The translations under genes were made by a program, and so were the position numbers. From NCBI GenBank assembly GCA_024291935.2, contig CM044315.1, forward strand, positions 54,720,385-54,784,384: a stretch of DNA of 64,000 nt. The letters run 5' to 3'. Numbering within the stretch: position 1 is the stretch's first letter; each line of letters starts with the position of its first letter. The notes below the pieces were generated by a model. The model saw only the letters and a list, made by a program, of their open reading frames with translations. It was not told where the DNA came from and made no database searches. This document shows positions 45,645 to 56,650 of the stretch, in pieces. The DNA comes from Okapia johnstoni (lineage: Eukaryota; Chordata; Mammalia; Artiodactyla; Giraffidae).

Positions 45645-46580
45645 AAAGGAACAAAACATTCAGTCATTCATTCACTGAGTACTTAATAAGTGCATGCTGT
45701 GTCAGACAATATGTTAAATGCTGAAGCTGTGGAGATAGGAGGAAGTAAACCCTATTATCAAGGAGCACATAGTCTCAAAAGGAAAACAAAGAGGAAGCAA
45801 ATAATTATAAGTGATATAGTAGAAATATTCAAAAACATAATGGGAACACTGGAAGAGACAGGCAAGGTTTGGCTATGAAAGCTAGCGTGGGTGTCACAGA
45901 GGAGGTGATATTGGAGAGGAGTTGAAAAATGAGATGCGGGGATACTAGATGGACAAAATGGCCAGTCAGTGAAGGGCAGTGAGTGCAAGTACAGAAAGTT
46001 CCCTACATATCAATCTTCAAGTTGTAAACTTTCAAAGATGTGAACACGCATCTGATTCCATCAAGGAATCAGAAGCTGTGCCATTAACGTCAGGGGTGAG
46101 TGAAATTGCAGCTGACCCTCTGTCTCCTCTTGCTGATGATCCTTCAGCTCTATCATCTCCCACTTCTTTCTCTTCCAGTCAGTAACTCTTCTCGTCCTTT
46201 GATTCAATGTCAGCCCCTGTATGCCAGCTGTTGTACTGTATTACTGGTTTTCAAGGTACAGTACTGTAAGATTAAAAATGTCTATTTTTTGTTTGTTTTA
46301 TGTATTATTTGTCTGAAAAGTGTTAAAAATCTATTACAGTACAGTAATACATAGCCAATTGTGTTAGTTGGGTACCTAGGTTAACTTTGTTGGCTGTGCT
46401 GAGCTGTGCTCAGTTGCAATTCAACTTACAAATGCACTCTGAGAAGAGAACTCGTTCATTTGTAGGGGACCTACTGTACATACATTTCAGGCAGAGGGAA
46501 CAGCATATGCAAAAGCCCAAGATATAAAATAGCATGGTGTATCCACGGCACAGTAGCCTTATAATATTTTGCTTAGGAGT
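45645..46580 (-). repeat. L2 LINE split by a Tigger element
   Basis: Antisense L2: 'attcactgaataaagg', 'tcattcactgagtacttaataagtgcatgctgtgtcag', 'aaggagcacatagtctc', 'gaggaggtgatattggagag', and after the Tigger 'catttcaggcagagggaacagcatatgcaaaagccc'. The two parts join cleanly at a TA dinucleotide. Confidence 0.8.
45992..46476. mobile_element. TcMar-Tigger DNA transposon, internally deleted
   Basis: The left end 'cagaaagttccctaca' and the right end, read as its complement 'cagtaggtcccctaca', form imperfect terminal inverted repeats (13/16). TA lies on both sides (45990-45991 and 46477-46478), the Tc1/mariner target duplication. A plus frame ending at 46185 reads TSGVSEIAADPLSP and LADDPSALSSPTS and stops at a place that looks like the transposase C-terminus; that assignment is from memory of Tigger7/MER44-like elements. 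Most of the transposase is missing, so it is non-autonomous. It is inserted in an L2. Confidence 0.82.
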
Positions 46581-46592
46581 TTGTCCTTTTTT

Positions 46593-46996
46593 CCCTCTAT
46601 TTCTTTGCATTGATCACTGAGGAAGGCTTTCTTATCTCTCCTTGCTATTCTTTGGAACTCTGCATTCAGATGGGAATATCTTTCCTTTTCTCCTTTGCTT
46701 TTCGGTTCTCTTCTCTTCATTGGAAGGACTGATGCTGAAGCTGAAACTCCAATACTTTGGCCACCTCATGTGAAGAGTTGACTCATTGGAAAAGACCCTA
46801 ATGCTGGGTAGGATTGGGGGCAGGAGGAGAAGGGGACAACAGAGGTGAGATGGTTGGATGGCATCACTGACTCGATGGACATGGGTTTGGGTAGACTCCG
46901 GGAGTTGGTGATGGACAGAGAGGCCTGGCGTGCTGCAATTCATGGGGTCGCAAAGAGTCGGACATGACTGAGTGACTGAACTGAACTGAACTGAAC
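46593..46996 (+). mobile_element. BovB with 5' inversion and TSD
   Basis: From 46593 to about 46715 the text is antisense BovB ORF ('ctctatttctttgcattgatcactgagg', 'gattgtcttggaactc'-region as in 18600-18718 of the long copy, reversed). From about 46716 it is sense BovB 3' end ('ttcattggaaggactgatgctg', 'aggagaaggggacaacagagg', 'actgagtgactgaactgaa'). A 12-bp perfect TSD (ttgtcctttttt) lies at 46581-46592 and 46997-47008. Roughly 1.4 kb of element between the two parts is missing. Confidence 0.93.
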
Positions 46997-47069
46997 TTGT
47001 CCTTTTTTTAATAGACCCAAAATGGCAAATGGAATTAATCTTGAAGGCCTGCTGCTTCCTGCCCGTCTT

Positions 47070-47225
47070 GGTATTCAGTATGTGCTCAGTCACTCAGTCG
47101 TGTCCGACCCTTTGTGACCCCATGGACAGTAGCCCGCCAGGCTCCTCTATCCATGGAATTTTTCAGGCAAGAATACTGGAGCAGGTTGCCTTTTCCTACT
47201 CCAGGGGAATCTTCTCAACCCCGCT
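47070..47225 (-). mobile_element. Bov-tA SINE, truncated at the head
   Basis: Antisense Bov-A body: 'tatgtgctcagtcactcagtcg', 'gaccccatggacagtagcc', 'ggcaagaatactggagcagg', ending at 'gggaatcttctcaacccc' without the tRNA-like head. Confidence 0.9.
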
Positions 47226-48061
47226 CTGAGGAAGAGTTTTGTTACGGAAATTGTGTCTAAAAGTAATCAACTGTCGTGTAATAAATCCCATTGATGGTAC
47301 ACTCTTAAAACATAAAGAAGAAAGAACAGCAAGATCTCCCTGATGGTAAGAAAACTTCGTTGAGTAGATTATAAAAAATACTTGCTTAATGAGTGGGAGT
47401 CCGAGAGGTGGAGAAGGGTATTTGCAGGTGAGGAACCATCTGAGCTCATAGCATGTGATGTGTGAGAGTCAGCCTATTCAGTGAACAGCAAAACCATCTG
47501 GTACTTCCAGAGCTGTGAAGGACCAGGGCCAGGGGCAGACATACAGCAACAAGGGCAGTCTAGGTATAATTTGCAGTGCCTTCTGTAACACGGTAAGAAG
47601 CAGTGACCGGAAAAGAGCTGTTTCTTAGACACACCTGAGGAGGTAAGGGAGAAAACCTTCTAAGTCAGAGAAACTAAGTAGAAAACCAGTGAGCCATTCA
47701 GAGCAAAGAAATCGAGCCAGAAATAAGGGCTAATAAGAGCATTGGCTCTCTCTGTCCTCCTGCCTGGGTGAAATACAGAAGTCCAGGCTTGAGTCCAGGT
47801 GCTTTCACAAACAGTCCTGACCCTGCGTCTGTGCGAACACCTCCAGCACCTCCCACCGGACTGAACTGTCAGTGCCCTCTAGTGGTGGCTCACCTGATGG
47901 CCAGATAACACAAACCATCCAGTTCTTCACCCAAGTACCTGTCATGTGCTGGCTTCCATGACAGCTGCTGGAGCCACAGGTCTTTAAGACACTGATTTCT
48001 TACTCAGGCTCACATTTTAGGATGTGAGACACTGAAATGAACACATCCAAATAATAGTGTG
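47226..48061. other. No feature recognised
   Basis: Unclassified stretch with moderate GC content. 'cagtgccctctagtggtggctcac' near 47870 resembles neither a SINE nor an LTR that I can name. Confidence 0.45.
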
Positions 48062-48272
48062 TGAAAGTGAAAGTGTCAGTAGCTCAGTCAGGTCCAACTC
48101 TTTGTAACCCCATGGACTGTAGCCTGCCAGGCTTCTCTCTCCATGAAATTTTCCAGGCTAGAATACTGCAGTGGGTTGCCATTTCCTTCTCCAGGGGATC
48201 TTCCTGACCCAAGGATCGAACATGAGTCTCCCACACTACAGGCACATTCTTTACCGTCTGAGTGGTCAGTGC
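48062..48272 (-). mobile_element. Bov-tA SINE
   Basis: Antisense Bov-tA: 'gtcagtagctcagtcaggtcc', 'ggctagaatactgcagtggg', 'gaacatgagtctcccacac', head near 'tttaccgtctgagtggtcag'. An A-run and (TA)n follow the head side; no TSD was seen. Confidence 0.9.
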
Positions 48273-48315
48273 AAAAAAAAAATATATATATATATAATAC
48301 ATATATATATATATG
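48273..48315. repeat. A-run plus (TA)n microsatellite
   Basis: Ten A at 48273-48282, then about 32 bp of nearly pure TA dinucleotides with one 'atac' interruption. Likely length-variable. Confidence 0.95.
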
Positions 48316-48899
48316 CAATCAGAAACAGTCATAAGACAAAGAGTTTGTAAAGAAAGGGGGAGCTAATAATACAGAGTCAATTCACCCAGAGGATAGTTGG
48401 CAATGCATCTTAATTTGTAGGAGATGTCACACTTTGCTGCTTCAATTCTGGCAATGTTCTGAAGTTGCTAATTATATTGAGCTATTCCAGATCACATATT
48501 GCGCAAAGATGAACGTGGGAAAGTACTTGTTTCATCTATAACTGAGGCAGAAAAAAACCCTCCAAATAAGTAAATCCATGGCAATCAAATGTAACTGTAG
48601 CTCATATTAGGTAATAAGTGTACCTTTGCAAATAGATATGCTTTATAACTTCCCAAGGGGAATACTTGAATCTTTTCTAATAACCATTTCTCAAAGGATC
48701 TGTTTTTCAAACTATTTTAACATCTTGAGTTAACGTTCAGTGGAGCACTTCAGTATTTTTTCCGTTTTATATTTTATAATGACAACACACGTAAATCAAC
48801 TTTGCACCTTGTTGACATTCTTCAAATCTTTATCTCCAGCCCAGATTACATTTTTATGTTCATTTTTCTGTATCACTTATGGCCACACATCTCTCCAAT
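48316..48899. other. AT-rich stretch, no feature recognised
   Basis: No nameable repeat; the 69-codon frame at 48740-48949 has no recognised motif and runs into L2 text. Confidence 0.5.
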
Positions 48900-49595
48900 T
48901 ATACCACAGAACACCGGCATCAGGTTTGACTTCTCTTTTCTTCAACTAAGCTTCCATTAATTCCTCTTGATATTACATCTTACATGCGTCTCAAATCTGT
49001 CTACTTCTCTCCGACCTCCCTGCCTCTACTGATGTTCAAGTCTCTCAAATGATCCTCTAGACATCTTTTTTTTTTTAGTGCATTTTATAAAGGGGTCAAT
49101 CTAACACATGTTATTCTCTGACTGGAAGTCATTCAATTAACTACCACTCCTTTTAAGTAAAAGTTCAATAAAAAGTACCTAAAATTGCTTGCAAAGCCCT
49201 TCCTGATCTGTCCTCTGCTAAACTCACCTGCCTCATTTTCATTCTTTCCTTTTCCTTTCCTTTATATCTTACCTTCCAATTATTAAAAAGTGTTTTTTAT
49301 GCCTCAAACACTCCATTCCTTGTCTAGAACATTCTCCTTTTAACTGGAGAGCTTTTATTATTACTTCAAGCTACATCTTGGATATTTTATTAGAACCATT
49401 CCTGGACCTTCTAAGTCCAGCTTTGGGTTCTTCCCCTGTTCCCTTTGTGCCCTGGAGTTCACCAATACACTATATGGAAATCATCTATTTTCTTCAGTCC
49501 AACAGTATGAACACAGGAATTATTTAATATCATATCTGTATTGCCTAGCATATAATAAGTAAGTATATGATTCACATTTCTAGAATGAACTAATA
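48900..49595 (+). repeat. L2 LINE 3' region, about 700 bp
   Basis: Forward L2: 'tgcaaagcccttcctgatctgtcc', 'cctcaaacactccattccttgtc', 'gaaccattcctggaccttctaag', 'cttctgtattgcctagcatataataagtaagtatatg' near the 3' end, 'agaatgaactaata' last. Collinear but diverged. Confidence 0.72.
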
Positions 49596-50498
49596 ACATC
49601 TGATCTGCTCTCTGCCAAATTGTATGGAGACTCCCCTATGGGAGGACCCTAGGTGCCCAGCAATGCTGATGATCTGAGAGATAGGTCTATCCAACACTGG
49701 ATGAAGTATCAGAAAACTTATTTGACTGTAGATTTAAGTCATGATCTCCAAACAGCTTATCAGTAATCCAACTTACTTTAAAAGAATCTCCAACTGTTTT
49801 ATGTGTCTTACTTCACAAACTTAGGAAAAGGTAAAAAGGGGGGCTATTTTTGGCTCCTGAAAGTCCCAATATTTCAGATAACCTTTTTTCTTAGAAGATT
49901 AAATTTTACTTCTTACCAAACTCACCCTGGCCAATATCTAGATTCTCAGATCAGTGGGGCTTTCACCAATTTCATTCACTTATTCTCCTTCATCTATTTC
50001 TCACTGGTTAAACACCTATTAAGTGCCAGATACTGGAAATACTAATTGAGTACGATGTCATTCCCCACCACCTCCACACTCAATCTATTCAGGGCTAAGA
50101 GGAATGAAGAAAACCAACATGTAATCTTGTGATACAGATTCTCTCCAATCTCATTGCAAATTTGAACTTAGGGAAAGAATTCCATAAGGTATAAAAAAAT
50201 GCTAAGAAATGAAAAATCTTTTCTTTATATTTGAAATAAAATAAGCTTTAAGAGCAATAAATATTAAATGAACAGCAGATACCACAAGAGGAAATTTTTT
50301 GCTTACAGAACTGTAAAGATTCTTATTGCATTAGTTCATTAGTCAGTGCATTAGTCAGTGCTATTTGCATTAGTTACCTTTTAACTGAATTCTATCCATA
50401 ACTGAGAAGCAAATAGTCTGGCAAAATCCACGCAGTTTTTCCAAAGACATACAGCCAAAATATGGCCAAAGCTATAAACAATTGGTTATTTACAGGTT
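49596..50498. other. Mostly unclassified; possible L2 end at 49985-50080
   Basis: The text 'aaacacctattaagtgccagatactggaaatac' is an antisense L2/MIR-class end. At 50331-50378 the heptamer CATTAGT recurs four times, in 'attagtcagtgcattagtcagtg' and flanks. Otherwise nothing is recognised. Confidence 0.45.
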
Positions 50499-50510
50499 GT
50501 CAACATGTAT

Positions 50511-50726
50511 GTGCTTAGTTACTCAGTTGTGTCTGACTCTTTGCAACCTCATAGACTGTAGCCCCCAGGCTCCTCTGTCCATGGAGTTTTCCAGGCAAGA
50601 ATACTAGAGTGGATTGGCATTTCCTACTCCAGGGGATCGTCGCAACCCAGGGACTGAGGCCATATCTCTTACATCTCCTGCATTAGCAGGCATATTCTTT
50701 ACCACTGTGCCACCCTAGGAAGCCTG
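50511..50726 (-). mobile_element. Bov-tA SINE with TSD
   Basis: Antisense Bov-tA: 'tgtctgactctttgcaacc', 'ggcaagaatactagagtgg', 'cattagcaggcatattctttaccac', 'ccctaggaagcct'. The 12-bp TSD with one mismatch is gtcaacatgtat (50499-50510) and gtcaacatatat (50727-50738). Confidence 0.94.
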
Positions 50727-50738
50727 GTCAACATATAT

Positions 50739-51139
50739 AGCTTGTGACAATTATTCAAATAAGTGTGCCATTGGTGGGCCTGGTGATGCTGTTACCAGAG
50801 GAGTAGAAACGTATTCTAAAGGATTTTTGACTTGAGCAAGATTTGAAATGAGTAAGAAGTTTTTTGAACAAAATGATTCTGCAGTTTTCATACGCCAAGA
50901 ACTCTTCAAAATACATCTCTGAGGCACTTGCATAAATATCTAGAACCTGGTTGAATTCCTTGCTATTCCTTTAACACACTTCACTGTATGTATGATACCT
51001 GATACCTTTGCTGTTCTTTCTGAATGCAATAGCCTCCAGCCACAGGTGCCTGTCATGATGTACAGTATTAAAAAGTTCTGATCTGACAATTTAGATATAG
51101 ATTATTCTCAATTAGTCACAAATCTATCTTAAAAAAAAA
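50739..51139. other. No feature recognised
   Basis: No repeat or coding signal seen. Confidence 0.5.
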
Positions 51140-51245
51140 GCATGGAGTTGTAGTTTTAAGAGATTCCGTGGTTTGGGGCAATCGACATACCTGCATGGCT
51201 TCAGTTTCTTCATTGAGAAAATGAGGACTAAATAATCTGTACATT
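51140..51245 (+). repeat. MIR fragment
   Basis: Forward MIR middle: 'catggcttcagtttcttcattgagaaaatgaggac', preceded by a worn 'ggtttggggcaatcgacatacc'. Confidence 0.55.
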
Positions 51246-51309
51246 CCCATCTTCTCCTAGTCTATGAACCAATGTCCTTTCCTGAATTCATGTAAAATTG
51301 ATTGTCTAG

Positions 51310-51497
51310 ATTTTATTTGTTAGTGCTGGGTCTTTATTGCTTTCTCCAGTTGTGGTGAGCAGAGCCCGGGTCTCTCATTGTGGTGGCTTCTCTTGCTGCA
51401 GAGCACAGGCTCTAGGCATACAGGCTTCAATGGTTGCAGCATGCGGGCTCTAGGGCATGCAGGCTTCAGTAGTTGTGGTTTGCAGGCTTAGTTGCAG
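51310..51497 (-). mobile_element. CHR-2-type SINE, cut by BovB
   Basis: Antisense CHR-2: 'gttagtgctgggtctttattgc', 'gtggcttctcttgctgcagagcacaggctctagg'. A middle unit is repeated ('gcatacaggcttcaatggttgcagcatgcgggctctaggg' and 'gcatgcaggcttcagtagttgtgg'). It ends abruptly at 'gcttagttgc' where BovB begins; the head is absent. Confidence 0.85.
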
Positions 51498-52075
51498 TGA
51501 CAGATTTTATTTTCCTGGGCTCCAAAATCACTTTGGACAGTGACTACAACCACTAAATGAAAAGATGCTTGCTCCTTGGAAGAGAAGCTATGACCAACCT
51601 AAAAAGCAGAGACATCATTTTGTCAACAAAGGTCCGCATAGTCATATCTATGGTTTTTCCAGTAGTCATGTATGGATATGAGAGTTGGGCTATAAAGAAA
51701 GTTGAGTGCCGAAGAACTGATGCTTTCAAATAGTGGTGCTGGAGAAGACTCTTGAGAGTCCCTTGGACTGCAAGGAGATCCAACCAAACAATCCTAAAGG
51801 AAATCAGCCCTTAATAATCACTGAAAGGACTGATGCTGAAGCTGAAGCTCCAATACTTTGGTTACCTGATGCCAAGAGACAACTCATTGGAAAAGACTCT
51901 GATGCTGGGGAAGATTGAAGGCAAAAGGACATGGGGGTGGCAAAGGATGAGATGGTTAGATAGCATCATCAATTCAATGGATATGAATTGGAGCAAACTC
52001 CGGAGACAGAGGAGCCTGGCATGCTGCAGTCCATGAGGTTGTAAAGAGTTGGATATGACTTAGAAACTGAACAAC
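51498..52075 (+). mobile_element. BovB 3' fragment
   Basis: Sense BovB from 'agtgacagattttattttcctgg' to 'gacttagaaactgaacaacaac'. Frames at 51733-51918 and 51833-52036 show shifted pieces (LKLQYFGYLMPRDNSLEKTL). It follows directly on the broken CHR-2 SINE; no TSD was found, so the junction may reflect a deletion. Confidence 0.93.
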
Positions 52076-52677
52076 AACTATTTTCTCCCATTCTGTAAAA
52101 TGTAATATGTTTCTTGCTGATTGCCAGATATTGTTAACATCTGATAATACAGTGCAAATATAGTACCAAGTACTGCGCCAGTACCATTTGCAGTACAGCC
52201 ATGAAAAATAACCTGAAGAAGAAAGAACTAATAAAAATATAGCAGACTGGTATATTAAAATTACTGGATAGAATATGGGAATAAATAGATAAATCTCAAC
52301 AATATTTATCACAAAAAGCAACTATATTTATGATCATACGGCAAAAAGTTTCTAAAGGGTGTTATTAGGTACTAAGATGCAGTCTTTAAATGCTCAAACT
52401 TAATTATTTAATTCCTTTCTTTTACTAAGACGTGTTTATGGAAGCTATGAGCAAAAGGATGAAATTCAGCATGAAAATAGGAGTGCCTACCGAGTGGGCA
52501 TCATGGGGCTGGCCAGGGACAGTGAGAGGCAGCAAAGATGATCTTCACCTAGCTCTCAGCTCTGCCTCTGGCCAACTCTGGAAGTTACCTTTATTAGCAA
52601 AGTGAGAAACAAAAGAAGGAAAACACAAAGACTCATGGTCTGTGTATGTTTGACATCTAGAAATTTATTACAATTTC
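52076..52677. other. No feature recognised
   Basis: AT-rich and unclassified. The antisense frame 51974-52321 begins here and runs into BovB. Confidence 0.5.
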
Positions 52678-52686
52678 AACCTAAGC

Positions 52687-52888
52687 TGTACTGTGCTTAG
52701 TCACTCAGTTGTATCCGACTCTTTGTGACCCCATGGACTGCAGCCCACCAGGCTCCTCTCTCCTTGGGGATTCTCCAGGCAAGAATACTGGAGTGGGTTG
52801 CCATGCTCTTCTGCAGGGGATCTTCTCAACCCAGGCATCAAACCCAGGTCTCTCGTATTGCAGGCGGATTCTTTACCAACTGAGCCAA
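52687..52888 (-). mobile_element. Bov-tA SINE with TSD
   Basis: Antisense Bov-tA, complete: 'gtgcttagtcactcagttg', 'ggcaagaatactggagtggg', 'tattgcaggcggattctttaccaactgagcc'. A perfect 9-bp TSD (aacctaagc) lies at 52678-52686 and 52889-52897. Confidence 0.94.
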
Positions 52889-53079
52889 AACCTAAGCATC
52901 TCTAGTCAGATATGAAAAACAAACTGATAATTTCAAAACTTCAGTATAACTTTGGTAAACATTCATTTCATTTATTTCTCTTGCATTTTGTAGTAAAGGT
53001 AAATTCATTAACTTTCTATGCTAGTAATTCTACAAAGTTTTACTGCTGATAAAGCAAAAGCTGGCCAAGCCTGCTCAGG

Positions 53080-53300
53080 TAATCAGAGATCAGACACTGG
53101 CTCCCCCACTCTAAGACATAATGGTAAGGATGTTTAGTGTCTCTTTTTTATCACCAGTAATATTAAATACTTTACATCTTCATTCTAATTCTTATTATAA
53201 TCTTTTCAGGATAGATTTTGTTGCCCCCAGTTTACAGATAAAAAATTTGAGGTGAAAGAAATTAAATAAATGTCACCAGAGTCACTGGTTGTCTTCCTAA
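53080..53300 (-). repeat. MIR SINE, worn
   Basis: Antisense MIR: 'taaatactttacatcttcattctaattcttattataatc', 'ccagtttacagataaaaaatttgagg'. Confidence 0.6.
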
Positions 53301-54399
53301 TTCCACAGCCTCTTTCACTATGTTCAACTCCTTTCTTTGCTAAAATTCAGGTTTGAATGTATTTGCTAATAATAGAAGAATTACAACTACAGAGAAGAAT
53401 ATTTAGAGTATACGTTTTTATTTGAAAAAAAGTGGTAATTTTAAACCTTTTCTTCATTTTGCATCTCAATTATTATTATTGGTAAATTTAAGAAATCAAG
53501 TTTAAAAGTTATGAATTTATTTCACTGTTATTCTCTTTTTCTACAGACTTTCTGGAGGTAATACTAAAGAACAATGACCAAAAACCATGTTGCACCAAAA
53601 AAAAATAGAAAAAATAAAAGAAAATGTCTGCAATTTATATAAATCCCTAAATTCAGTAGGGATTGAGTTTCCCACTCAGTCCCTCTCCCACACCATTTTA
53701 ACAACTGAAATGTGAACTACAAAGAGATTCAGTGAACTTTCTAGGGTCATTGAGTTCAAAGTCTGCTGAGAAAACACCAACTGTTCTTGCCCTGTCTGTG
53801 GATTTTGATAGCTATCTTTGATCCAAGCATATTGTAGTGAAAATATGAAATTTATTTTTTAATAAAGCAATAAAAACTGAATTTGTGTGTTATGAGCAAG
53901 CATTTACTTCCACTTATAGCAGCTTTGGTCATGGATTACTTGCGAAGGCATTTTCATATGGGTAATATAAATTACATAAACAAAGACTATGAATATTTAC
54001 ATATTTTAGGTTATATTAAAGTTGCAGCAAAACAAAGATTTCCTGTTAGCTGAAGACTGAGGATAACTTATGTGGAAATTTTAAATTGAATCTATTGGCT
54101 CTATAAAGGGATCGTGACTTGTCTTTTTTTTAAATATTTTTAAATTAAAAGAAAAACTAATACTGTCAACTTTTTAGCAAGGCAGTAGAAAGCATAGTTA
54201 CATTTCACACTACATTCTTTGAAGGATTTTTTTTAACTTATTAAAACTGCTTCAGAATACAAAGGTTAAAAAGGACCTTACAATTTTTAAGTTGATTTTC
54301 AGGACCAAAAGTTTCTCTTTAGGAGGTGATACATTTCTTCATTAAAATTGTAAAGCTAAAAGGCATCTATCTAGAAGAGTTGCTGAACTGTCATCTAAA
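53301..54399. other. AT-rich stretch of about 1.1 kb, no feature recognised
   Basis: No transposon text or ORF of interest. A splice-acceptor-like 'ctctttttctacag' ends at 53546, but no plausible exon follows. Confidence 0.5.
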
Positions 54400-55124
54400 C
54401 TAAATAGAAGGAGGAGAGTGAAAAATTTGGCTTAAAACTCAACATTCAGAAAACTAAGATGATGGCATCTGGTCCCATCAATTCATGGCAAATAGATGGG
54501 GAAACAATGGAAACAGTGACTGACTTTATTTTGGGGTGCTCCAAAATCACTTCAGATGGTGACTGCAGCCATGAAATTAAAAGATACTTGCTCCTTGGAA
54601 GAAAAGCTATGACCAACCTAGACAGCATATTAAAAACCAAAGACATTACTTTGCTGACAAAGGTCCATATAGTGAAAGCTATGGTTTTTCCAGGAGTCAT
54701 GTATGGATGTGAGAGATGGAATATAAAGAAAGCTGAGCACTGAAGAACTGATGCTTTTGAACTGTGTTGTTGGAGAAGACTCTTGAGAGTCCCTTGGACT
54801 GCAAGGAGATCCAACCAGTCCATCCTAAAGGAAATCAATCCTGAATATTCATTGGAAGGACAGATGCTGAAGCTGAAACTCCAATACTTTGGCCACCTGA
54901 CGCAAAGAGTTGACTCATTGGAAAAGACCCTGATGTTGGGAAAGATTGAAGGCAGGAGGAAAAGGGGATGACAGAGGATGAGATGGTTGGATGGCATCAC
55001 CAACTTTATGGATATGAGTTTGAGCAAGTTCTGGGAGTTGATGAAGGACAGGGAAGCCTGGCATGCTGCAGTCCATGGGGTCGCAAAAAGTTGGGCACAA
55101 CTAAGAAACTGAACTGAACTGAAC
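54400..55124 (+). mobile_element. BovB 3' fragment, 725 bp
   Basis: Sense BovB from 'ggaggagagtgaaaaatttgg' to the terminal 'gaactgaactgaac'. The sense translation shows SWQIDGETMETVTDFILGC and [20 protein letters not shown] in separate frames. The antisense strand is open for 227 codons (54446-55129), which is a feature of this BovB region and not a gene. Confidence 0.94.
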
Positions 55125-55389
55125 AACAATTAAACAAGATTTGTGTTCTCCTTTTATTTTTCACTTTTAGATTTAGCAGATGTGAGAAGCAATTTAAAAA
55201 TGCATACACCAATCTATGAGTGCTCTCAAGAAAGAAAGCATTTCCCAAGAGAAAGAAACCTTTAGGATTATTCCAAATATAATAAACTCTCAATATATTT
55301 TCATATTTTGACAATGAGCATCTATTGTGTCAGTAAATATGCTGACACACAGATATGACAGTCCATATGAAAATGTCCTATACTATCCT
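55125..55389. other. No feature recognised
   Basis: Short AT-rich spacer between a BovB and a SINE. Confidence 0.5.
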
Positions 55390-55625
55390 TCAACCCCATG
55401 CATACATGCATGCATGTTAAATCACTTCAGTCATGCCCGACTCTTCGCAACTCTATGGACTGTAGCCTCCCAGGCGCCTCTGTCCATGGGATTCTCCAGG
55501 CAAGAATGCTGGAGTGGGTTTCCATGTCCTCTTCCAGGGGATCTTCCTGACCCAGGGATCAAACCTGCATCTCCTGTGGCTCCTGCATTGAAGGATTCTT
55601 TATGCTGAGCCACCAGAGGAAGCCC
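55390..55625 (-). mobile_element. Bov-tA SINE
   Basis: Antisense Bov-tA, starting with a GCAT-rich tail ('catacatgcatgcatg'): 'gcccgactcttcgcaactc', 'ggcaagaatgctggagtggg', 'gaaggattctttatgctgagccaccag'. No TSD recognised. Confidence 0.92.
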
Positions 55626-56587
55626 ACCCTTAAATCCCATATGAGTCTCAAATTCACTGATTCTATATCCTTTTTCAATATCTTTCCCCTTCTTTCCCCA
55701 CAACCAATGTTCTTACTTCCCTCCTTGCCTCACTAAAATTTTCTGAACAATCTTTACTACCATCTCCTTACATATAACCTTGACTTCTTTCCCCTGACAG
55801 GTTAGCAGAATTAGAGGAGTTACAGGTTAAATAAGTGTATGTGTTTGTCAAAAAATCATCAAATTGTACACAATTGTTATGCATTTCTTTGCATGTAATT
55901 TACCTTTATAAAAATTTAGACAAATATTGAACTCTAGTTAACAGATTTGCTTTTTGAAACGGTATGGATTAGCAATTTTAAACCCTGCTTACATAAATGA
56001 GTAAATAAAGGTAATGGAGCAGTATCTTCAGGGGGAGTTACAAACATGGAAAGAAGGGACATTAGTATTAGATTGAGATGGAAAGTATTACTATAAACTC
56101 ATGGATTTTAATATCTACCATTATCGCTAGATAAATCTACCAGTGATAATACATAGGGAGAGACTTATATGTGTATATGTGCACATATACATGTACGTAT
56201 ATAAGATGTGTTCACTGAGATTGTCTAAAAGTTATCACACAGCATTAGCATGAGCACACCTAATACCTAGAGCTTGATTACTATTTACATTTTGCATTAA
56301 AAGGAACTTAGAGTTCTTAAAGAAAAAAATGATCCCAGGGCTGTATCAGAGGGGAAAGTATAATTATAAAGGATATTACTTGGAAAATTGACAAAATTCA
56401 AATATGGATGGTAGAGTTAATAACAGTGCTTATCAATATCAATTTTCCTAATTTTATTAACTGTACCATGGTTATATAAGATAATGCCCCTGTTTTGAGA
56501 ATATATTCACTGAACTATTCAGTGTTATATAGTTATAGTTTCTTCAATTTACTGTCAAATGATTTAGAAAAAAAATCATCTATTTAA
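55626..56587. other. AT-rich stretch, no repeat family recognised
   Basis: No gene seen. It contains the alternating purine-pyrimidine palindrome at 56166-56203. Confidence 0.5.
56166..56203. repeat. Alternating purine-pyrimidine tract with a 20-bp palindrome
   Basis: Every base from 56166 to 56203 alternates pyrimidine and purine (38 bp). Within it 56172-56191 (tgtatatgtgcacatataca) is a perfect palindrome. Such tracts can form Z-DNA or a small cruciform in vitro; a biological role here is not shown. Confidence 0.9.
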
Positions 56588-56650
56588 AGGGAAAGAAACA
56601 GAGAGAAAAAGAGAAGGGGAATGAGAGAGAGAGAGAAAGAATGATAGATG
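56588..56650. repeat. GA-rich low-complexity tract
   Basis: Almost pure purine run built from GAGAGA and GAAAGA units. Simple sequence. Confidence 0.9.

Noticed and set aside
46632..47093. 153-codon minus-strand ORF
   Set aside because: It spans a BovB insertion and its flanks; the frame is accidental.
48273..48315. (TA)n run as a promoter TATA region
   Set aside because: It is a microsatellite next to a SINE with no transcript context.
50331..50378. Spaced CATTAGT repeats as a CRISPR-like or regulatory array
   Set aside because: Only four short, irregular copies occur; this is simple local duplication.
54446..55129. 227-codon minus-strand ORF as a gene
   Set aside because: It is exactly antisense to a sense BovB fragment and recurs in other BovB copies; no promoter or domain.
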